DNA from: Aquabacterium soli
GTDB lineage: Bacteria; Pseudomonadota; Gammaproteobacteria; Burkholderiales; Burkholderiaceae_C
DNA: 64,000 nt
Assembly (NCBI RefSeq): GCF_003933735.1
Contig: NZ_RSED01000020.1
Location: 34,635-98,634, forward strand
Reading direction: 5' to 3'
The position numbers and the translations under genes are program-made. Every line of letters begins with the position of its first letter. Position 1 is the stretch's first letter. This document shows, one piece after another, positions 59,136-64,000 of the stretch. The notes below the pieces were generated by a model, which was not told where the DNA came from, did not search any database, and saw only the letters and a list, made by a program, of their open reading frames with translations.

Positions 59136-59599
59136 TCACTCTTTGGCGCCCAGCGTGTGCTTTTGCGACCGGAAAGCGCTGAACAAGTGGCCCCCGGGCA
59201 TCCAGAAATCGCCGTAGTTGACTTGGGCGTCTTCGTGCTCACGCTTGTGATGCCAGCGATGGGCTTCAGCCACCCCGATCAACAATCCCAACGGCCCGAC
59301 CCGGTATCCCAGATTGGAGTGCTGGAAGGCCAGATGCACGACCAAGAAGCCGAGCCATGCGCCGACGGCCAACCACAGCTTGGAACGCCGCTACTGGCTC
59401 AACGGGGAGTGGAAAGGCCGCCCGCCCTCTAGCAAGGCGGCACAAGCGAGCGCGACGATCACTGTGAGTAGCTCCGTCGGAAAAGACGGCCGGCCGGTCG
59501 CGAGCTCGCCGAAGAGCACAACCGCAGTGGCGCCACGGATCAGTGGATAGCAGCCATACCGGATGACAGTCGCAATGAAGGGGGCGCATTGGTGCTCAT
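59136..59599 (-). pseudogene. Broken sterol desaturase / fatty acid hydroxylase gene
   Basis: From an ATG at 59599, the frame shifts at a C run after six codons (MSTNAP); read through, it gives FIATVIRYGCYPLIRGATAV, then a TAG stop after FHSPLSQ. Beyond the stop, in the same frame, comes LAVGAWLGFLVVHLAFQHSN and EAHRWHHKREHEDAQVNYGD, the HxxHH box of FA_hydroxylase/sterol desaturase proteins. At about 150 residues it is shorter than the family (250 or more), lacking the first His boxes, so an internal deletion is also likely. Such genes are seen in lead-resistance clusters. No longer functional. Confidence 0.75.
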
Positions 59600-59626
59600 C
59601 TGTTCTGTCCTAAAGCTCTGACTGGA

Positions 59627-59657
59627 TTGGAAAACCTTCTAGCTACGGTAGAGTCAA
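59627..59657 (-). promoter_or_regulatory. PbrR-type promoter before broken desaturase
   Basis: Minus strand TTGACT (59652-59657), 19-base spacer with CTCTA-N7-TAGAA, weak -10 TTCCAA. Almost the same dyad as the ATPase promoter, so it was probably under the same regulator before the gene decayed. Confidence 0.7.
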
Positions 59658-59701
59658 GGGCGTCCGGGAAGACCCTGTGGCAAGTTCGTTGCATCTGCGC
59701 C

Positions 59702-59732
59702 TTGACTCTCCAGCCGCTACAGGCTTCAGCAT
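59702..59732 (+). promoter_or_regulatory. Possible MerR-type promoter of CDF transporter gene
   Basis: Plus strand TTGACT (59702-59707), 19-base spacer starting CTC, CAGCAT (59727-59732), 24 bases before the transporter ATG. The inner dyad is weaker (AGCC-N6-GGCT) than in the other two sites, so control by the PbrR-like protein is likely but not certain. Confidence 0.5.
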
Positions 59733-59756
59733 CCATCGATTTGGAAGGAACAATGC

Positions 59757-60392
59757 ATGGCTGAAAACCACAGAAATCACGAAAACGACGAGTTGGGCCG
59801 CCTAGATGCGAGCGATGCGAAGGACCGAAAGATTCTTCTGACTGTGTTGCTGATCAACCTGACGCAGTCCGCCGCCGGCATTGCCCTTGGCATCTGGGCT
59901 GGCTCTACGGCGCTGATGGGCGCCGGGTTGGACAACCTCGCCGATGCGTCGGTCTATGCGGTTAGCCTGTATGCCGTCGGTCGTGCGGCAACGGTCAAGG
60001 TGGGCGCGGCCCGCTTGTCGGGTTTCTTGCTAATCGGCCTGGCCGCGCTGCTGCTGTTGGAAGTCCTACGCCGCTTCGCTGGAGGGGAAGAGCCTGTCGG
60101 CCCAGCCATGATGGCCATGGCCGCGCTGAACGCGGCTTTGAACCTAGTGTGCCTCAGACTACTGCGCCGCCATCGCGGGGAAGATGTGAACTTCAAGGCG
60201 TCAGCGATCTTTACCAGCAACGACTCCATCGTCAATGGTGCGATTGTGCTGTCCGGGGTGCTGGTGATGGGGTTCGGGTCGAACATCCCGGATCTGGTGC
60301 TGGGCGTCATCGTGGCCGCAATCGCAGCGAATGGGGGGCGGGAAATCCTGCGCGAAGCATCGGAAACAGCTCGCCGTAAGGCGGGCACATAA
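59757..60392 (+). CDS. Cation diffusion facilitator family transporter
   Basis: 211 residues with five or six membrane helices. The first Asp/Asn metal site, LMGAGLDNLADASVYAV, and the second, FKASAIFTSNDSIVNGAIVL, match CDF helices 2 and 5; the C-terminal cytoplasmic domain of full CzcD is missing, which is seen in other short CDF proteins. Exports Zn, Cd or similar ions in exchange for protons. A GGAAGGAA ribosome binding site precedes the ATG. Confidence 0.85.
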   Translation: MAENHRNHENDELGRLDASDAKDRKILLTVLLINLTQSAAGIALGIWAGSTALMGAGLDNLADASVYAVSLYAVGRAATVKVGAARLSGFLLIGLAALLLLEVLRRFAGGEEPVGPAMMAMAALNAALNLVCLRLLRRHRGEDVNFKASAIFTSNDSIVNGAIVLSGVLVMGFGSNIPDLVLGVIVAAIAANGGREILREASETARRKAGT

Positions 60393-61115
60393 GGCATGTT
60401 TTCGCCCAGTTCATCCCGAGGTTTACCTCTGCAAAAGAGGTAGTCCAGCCTTTGGGCTACGGCCTCGGCTGCAGCCGAGCGTACCATTGGCGATGGCCGC
60501 GCGATAGGCGGGCATGCCGTTCTCGACCTCCGTCTGCCGTACAGCAGCGGTGCGCAAGGTTGAGGGTGCATGTCGTCTCTCCTGTTCGTGTGGCCCAGGC
60601 CAATGGCCGGGCCGGGACGTTGATGGGCAGGAGAATGGCGCCGAAGGCCCAACGGCCTTCGGCTCGGGAGAAAAGAGGAACCACCCGTGGGCTGATTGGC
60701 AGGCCCGGTCGTCGCTAGAACCGTCTGCTCATCAAGCAATCACACCCGGCCCATGTCGTGGCTGGGGCCGGCATCGTCTGGCGCACATCCGCGCACAAAG
60801 GGAGCCCGTTTTTGCACCGGCGGGCACCGGCACCGATTACCGCTGACCACGAAGGGTCTCCCGGTGGCTCGTGCAGCCTGGCAAGCCACCGGGAGACCCT
60901 TCGCAGAGGGCGGAAGAAACGCAGATCAACAGAACGCGCGTGGTGCGGCTCGCAGAGAAGCTACCTTCAGGTCCCGCGGCCGGGGACGGCTGGGCGGGAC
61001 GCGCACACGGATCAAGAAGGCGTTGCGCGCTGGGCGTCCCGCAGGGCATGCGGCGGAGTGCGGGACAGGGGCCACGCCGCCGAAGGCGGGCACGGCTCAC
61101 GGGGAACGGGGGCGG
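60393..61115. other. Gene-poor spacer with long inverted repeats
   Basis: About 720 bases between the CDF gene and topB. No convincing gene: the open frames have no family resemblance or ribosome binding site. It holds three hairpins: TACCTCT/AGAGGTA (60424-60442), GCCGAAGGCC/GGCCTTCGGC (60640-60663) and a 20-base inverted repeat (60850-60903). It is the junction between the metal module and the ICE backbone. Confidence 0.55.
60850..60903. repeat. 20-base perfect inverted repeat
   Basis: Arms CGAAGGGTCTCCCGGTGGCT (60850-60869) and its exact complement (60884-60903), 14-base loop. No T run on either side, so it is not a standard terminator. It may be a recombination, protein-binding or RNA-processing site; its length is unusual for chance. 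Confidence 0.75.
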
Positions 61116-63146
61116 TCAGGAGCCTTTGCGGCCGCTACGGCGCGGGCGCGAGGCGCCGCGCTTGGAGCTGCCGGATTCGACTGGCAGCGTGCCTTTGCAG
61201 TCCGGGTAGCGGCTGCACGACCAGAACGGGCCGCTCTTGCCGCTGCGCTGGCGCGTGGGTGCGCCGCACTGCGGGCATGCCGGCCCTTGGGGAACCTTGA
61301 TGGACAGGGAGGCGCTGCCGTACTGCGCAATCAACTGCGAAATCCACGCGGCCTGCTTGCCGATGAACACGTCCAGGGTGAGCTGTCCGGCCTCGATCAT
61401 GTCGAGCGCCTGTTCCCAGACGGCGGTGGTGCCAGGGTCGGCAATCGCCGCAGGCACGGCATCGATCAAAGTGAAAGCCGCATCCGAGGCGCGGATGGCG
61501 CGCCCCTTCTTCACGAGGTAGCCGCGAGCGATCAGGCCGCCGATGATGTTGGCCCGCGTCGCTTCGGTGCCGATGCCAACCGTATCCTTGAGCTTCTGCT
61601 TCAGGCGGGGATCGGACACCAGCTTGGCGACGCCTTTCATGGACTTGACCAACTCGCCTTGCGTGTACGGTTTGGGCGGCAGCGTCTTGAGTGCCTTGAG
61701 ATCGACGTCGGCCACCTGGCATGCCAGGCCCTCATACAGTTTCGGCAGCGCGGGCAGCACCTGGGCGCGGACCGCAGTATCGCCCTCGCCATCACCGTCT
61801 TCGGCCTGCGGCTCGGCGAGCACCTGGCGCCAACCCGGGATGACAACCTGCTTGCCCGTGGCCGCCAGGTTCTGCCCCCCGCACGAAAACTTGGCCACAG
61901 TGCGGTCGAACTCGTGGTGAGGGAGGAACTGCGCCAGGTAATGCGACCGGATGAGCCTGTACACGGCCAGTTCCTTCTCGCTCATGGCGGAGAGCTTCGC
62001 CGGTTCGAGCGTCGGGATGATGCCGTGGTGCGCCGTGACCTTGCCATCGTTCCAGGCGCGCGAGCGCTGCGAGCGGTCGAGCTGGCCCATGATCGAGCGC
62101 AGCGAGGGATCGGTCTTGAGCAGGCTGTCGAGAACGGTGGGCACTTCGGCAAACATGCTCTCGGGCAGGTAGCCGGAGTCCGAGCGGGGGTACGTCGTGG
62201 CCTTGTGCGTCTCGTACAGGGCTTGGGCAATCTCCAAGGTTTCCTGCACGTCCAGCCCAAGCTGCTTGGAACACACTTCCTGCAAGGTGCCCAGGTCGAA
62301 CGGCAGCGGCGGGCCTTCGCGGACACGCTCAGTCTCCACCGACACGACGTGGGCACTGCCCGCAGCGCGGATCTGCTGCATGGTCTGCTGTGCGACCGGC
62401 TGCCGCAGGCAGCGGCCTGCGTCGTCGGTGCACGCATCGGGTGGAACCCATTGCGCGGCGAAAGTCGAACCGCCTGCGAACAGGGACACGGCGATGGCCC
62501 AGTATGGTACGGACACGAAGCGCGCGATCTCGCGGTCGCGGTCCACAACGAGCTTGAGCGTCGGGGTCTGTACGCGGCCGACCGACAGCACGCCGTCGTA
62601 ACCCGCCTGTCGCCCCAGCACCGTGAACAGCCGGCTCAGGTTCATGCCCACGAGCCAATCCGCACGGGAGCGCGCCAGCGCCGAGTGGTACATCGAAAGC
62701 GTCTCGGCCGAAGGCCGCAGCTTGCCCAGTGCCGCCCGAATGGACGCATCGTTGAGCGCCGACAGCCACAGGCGTTCGATGGGGCCGCGGTAGCCGCAAA
62801 GCTCCACGATCTCGCGGGCGATCAATTCGCCCTCGCGGTCGGCATCGGTGGCGATAACCAGGTGAGTCGCCTTCGCCAAGAGCGCCTTGACGACCTTGAA
62901 TTGCGTGGCGGTCTTCGGTTTGACCTCGACCCGCCAGTGCTGGGGAATGATGGGCAACTGCTCAACGGACCATCGTTTGAGCTGCTCGTCGTAGGCCTCG
63001 GGCGGCGCCGCCTCCACGAGATGGCCGATGCACCAGGTGACCGTGACGCCGGAACCGTTGAGGCAGCCTTCACCGCGCTGCGTGGCGCCGAGAATCCGGC
63101 CAATGTCTTTGCCCTGGGAGGGCTTCTCGCACAAGAACAGCCGCAT
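61116..63146 (-). CDS. topB: DNA topoisomerase III of ICE (TopB family)
   Basis: 676 residues from the ATG at 63146. The Toprim start MRLFLCEKPSQGKDIGRIL and ATDADREGELIAREI are followed by the catalytic Tyr319 in TTYPRSDSGYL and a C-terminal zinc finger (CPQCGAP...CSRYPDC) with a basic tail. Type IA enzymes resolve single-stranded or catenated DNA and assist element transfer or replication. Upstream in-frame sequence (to 63581) overlaps the SSB gene and is rejected. Confidence 0.93.
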   Translation of the reverse strand: MRLFLCEKPSQGKDIGRILGATQRGEGCLNGSGVTVTWCIGHLVEAAPPEAYDEQLKRWSVEQLPIIPQHWRVEVKPKTATQFKVVKALLAKATHLVIATDADREGELIAREIVELCGYRGPIERLWLSALNDASIRAALGKLRPSAETLSMYHSALARSRADWLVGMNLSRLFTVLGRQAGYDGVLSVGRVQTPTLKLVVDRDREIARFVSVPYWAIAVSLFAGGSTFAAQWVPPDACTDDAGRCLRQPVAQQTMQQIRAAGSAHVVSVETERVREGPPLPFDLGTLQEVCSKQLGLDVQETLEIAQALYETHKATTYPRSDSGYLPESMFAEVPTVLDSLLKTDPSLRSIMGQLDRSQRSRAWNDGKVTAHHGIIPTLEPAKLSAMSEKELAVYRLIRSHYLAQFLPHHEFDRTVAKFSCGGQNLAATGKQVVIPGWRQVLAEPQAEDGDGEGDTAVRAQVLPALPKLYEGLACQVADVDLKALKTLPPKPYTQGELVKSMKGVAKLVSDPRLKQKLKDTVGIGTEATRANIIGGLIARGYLVKKGRAIRASDAAFTLIDAVPAAIADPGTTAVWEQALDMIEAGQLTLDVFIGKQAAWISQLIAQYGSASLSIKVPQGPACPQCGAPTRQRSGKSGPFWSCSRYPDCKGTLPVESGSSKRGASRPRRSGRKGS

Positions 63147-63429
63147 ATCCGTCCATCCCGATTCCTGTTGTTCATGGAGTTGCTGGGATCGAGGATGCCG
63201 AGCGCAGCCCCTGGCAGCAGCAAACAAGCCGCATGCGGCAGCGACCGCTTTCACGCCGATGAAATGGCGAGTGCGGGGAAGGTGCGTGGCCGGAAGTGTG
63301 CGGGCCGAGAGCCGCGATTTCCGGGAGCGCGCGTGGAACTCGGTGGACGTTGGTGGAGCTATCCCCTGGGGATAATTCGCAGCGCATGGAGGGCGGCGAA
63401 GCACTGCGGCAGCCGCCCTCCATGCCCGA
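63147..63429. other. Spacer between ssb and topB
   Basis: About 280 bases with no convincing gene. Pairs such as GCCGCATGCGGC (63231-63242) form a small palindrome, and GGAGGGC/GCCCTCC arms (63389-63422) lie just after the ssb stop and could fold as a weak terminator. Nothing else is seen. Confidence 0.4.
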
Positions 63430-63870
63430 TCACTTCCTGCGCTTGGTCTCTTTCGGCGCCGTCGATTCCTGGGTGGCCTGGGGCTTCGGCTCTGCCTCCT
63501 GTGGCTTCGGGCTGAGGGCCACAGACTCGATGCGGTACGGCAGGATGCCGACACTGCGCGCGTTGACCTGCCAAGTCTCACGCGGCTGATCTTCGTTGTC
63601 CGTCCAGGGGTCGCGCTCCATGCGGCCGACGACCAGCACCCGCATGCCCTTCTGGTAGAGCTGCTGCCAGCGGTCGGCGTCGTGGTGCCAGAGTTCCACC
63701 GGCGCCCAGAAGCCGCCGCGGTCCTCGAACTCGCCGCCCTTGGTGGGGACGGGGTTGTCGAAGTACACGTTCAGCCGGAGCAACCGGCGAGGATCGTCGT
63801 TGCCATTGGGGAATTCGCGGTACTCGGGAGGCGATCCGATGTTGCCCTCGCCGATGAATTGTGTGCTCAT
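63430..63870 (-). CDS. ssb: Single-stranded DNA-binding protein of ICE
   Basis: 146 residues. An OB-fold core (MSTQFIGEGNIGSPPEYREF; RRLLRLNVYFDNPVPTKGGE; GMRVLVVGRMERDPW) and a Lys/Pro/Glu tail ending KRRK, without the acidic DDxxF tip of host SSB. The form is typical of the SSB encoded beside topoisomerase III in this ICE class. It coats the transferred strand. ATG at 63870 with GGAGAT in front. Confidence 0.88.
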   Translation of the reverse strand: MSTQFIGEGNIGSPPEYREFPNGNDDPRRLLRLNVYFDNPVPTKGGEFEDRGGFWAPVELWHHDADRWQQLYQKGMRVLVVGRMERDPWTDNEDQPRETWQVNARSVGILPYRIESVALSPKPQEAEPKPQATQESTAPKETKRRK

Positions 63871-63943
63871 GTTGGAATCTCCGTGGTGGTTGAAATACCC
63901 GTGCCTCGTTGGGCTCGGGCGCGTGCTCGGATGGCAGGCGCAA

Positions 63944-64000
63944 TCACCGATCGCGCACTGCGGCAGGAACGGACGCGAGCCGGCGCAGGTAGGTGTTGTC
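63944..64000 (-). CDS. C-terminal end of an upstream ICE gene (perhaps DUF3158)
   Basis: The last 18 residues, DNTYLRRLASVPAAVRDR, end at a TGA (63944-63946). In elements of this type a DUF3158 gene precedes ssb, and the LRRLAS ending would suit it, but the fragment is too short to be sure. Confidence 0.4.
   Translation of the reverse strand, partial: DNTYLRRLASVPAAVRDR

Noticed and set aside
60457-60684. Possible 75-residue gene on the minus strand before topB
   Set aside because: No ribosome binding site, no family resemblance, runs through the 60640-60663 hairpin.
63147-63581. Upstream extension of topoisomerase III
   Set aside because: Arg/Pro-rich, overlaps ssb; the MRLFLCEKPS start is the universal one for the family.

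Overview
The window is a 64 kb piece of a GC-rich integrative and conjugative element (ICE) of the large family found in Pseudomonas and beta-proteobacteria (PAGI-2/clc and PFGI-1 relatives, MPF-G type conjugation machinery). This is shown by an almost complete transfer block in the order expected for that family: MobH relaxase, DUF3742, TraG, the TIGR03755/03756/03757 trio, RadC, a Dsb-like protein, the TIGR03744 ATPase, TIGR03751/03752/03749/03746/03750/03745/03758, RAQPRD, TIGR03747, TraD, TIGR03765, a lytic transglycosylase, TIGR03759 and a PilL-like lipoprotein. An accessory and maintenance block follows (SNF2-type helicase, DUF6094 methylase, DUF3275, STY4534/DUF3577, DUF3085, DUF5983-like, topoisomerase III, SSB). 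The host cannot be fixed to species; a gamma- or beta-proteobacterium is most likely. Neither element end, nor an integrase or attachment site, lies in the window.

Layout. 0-7.4 kb: a copper-type module on the minus strand (Met-rich exported protein, DUF2933, isoprenylcysteine methyltransferase-like protein, PPK2, a P-type ATPase with an unusual CPD motif, MFS exporter, start of lemA). It lies behind a MerR-type promoter and beside a MerR-family regulator. 7.5-25.4 kb: transfer genes, with a RES-type toxin-antitoxin pair on the opposite strand at 9.6-10.9 kb. 25.6-32.9 kb: a plus-strand cargo operon holding an HTH/PIN toxin-antitoxin pair, a complete type III CBASS (TRIP13, two HORMA-type proteins, CD-NTase, NucC) and a Rad50-like ATPase. 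32.9-38.9 kb: the rest of the transfer genes. 39.1-42.2 kb: an arsenic operon (arsR, two kinds of arsC, ACR3 pump, arsH) behind a clear ArsR operator. 42.2-54.4 kb: the accessory block, many small genes each behind a structured leader. 54.6-60.4 kb: a lead/cadmium/zinc module (Cys-rich peptide, lspA, a P-type ATPase with four HMA domains, PbrR-like regulator, a broken sterol-desaturase gene, a CDF transporter). 61.1-64 kb: topoisomerase III, SSB and the tail of one further gene.

The element thus combines self-transfer with three metal-resistance modules, two toxin-antitoxin pairs and an abortive-infection anti-phage system. The defence cargo sits in one strand-switched pocket between two conserved transfer genes, between the RAQPRD gene and TIGR03747.

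The most interesting non-coding signal is a family of at least four structured RNA leaders in front of radC and three accessory genes. Their helices are conserved by compensatory changes while their sequences drift. They resemble the published radC RNA motif. Further GC-rich hairpins, some looking like terminators, sit immediately before the ribosome binding sites of neighbouring genes. This suggests that expression of the accessory block is controlled by RNA structure.
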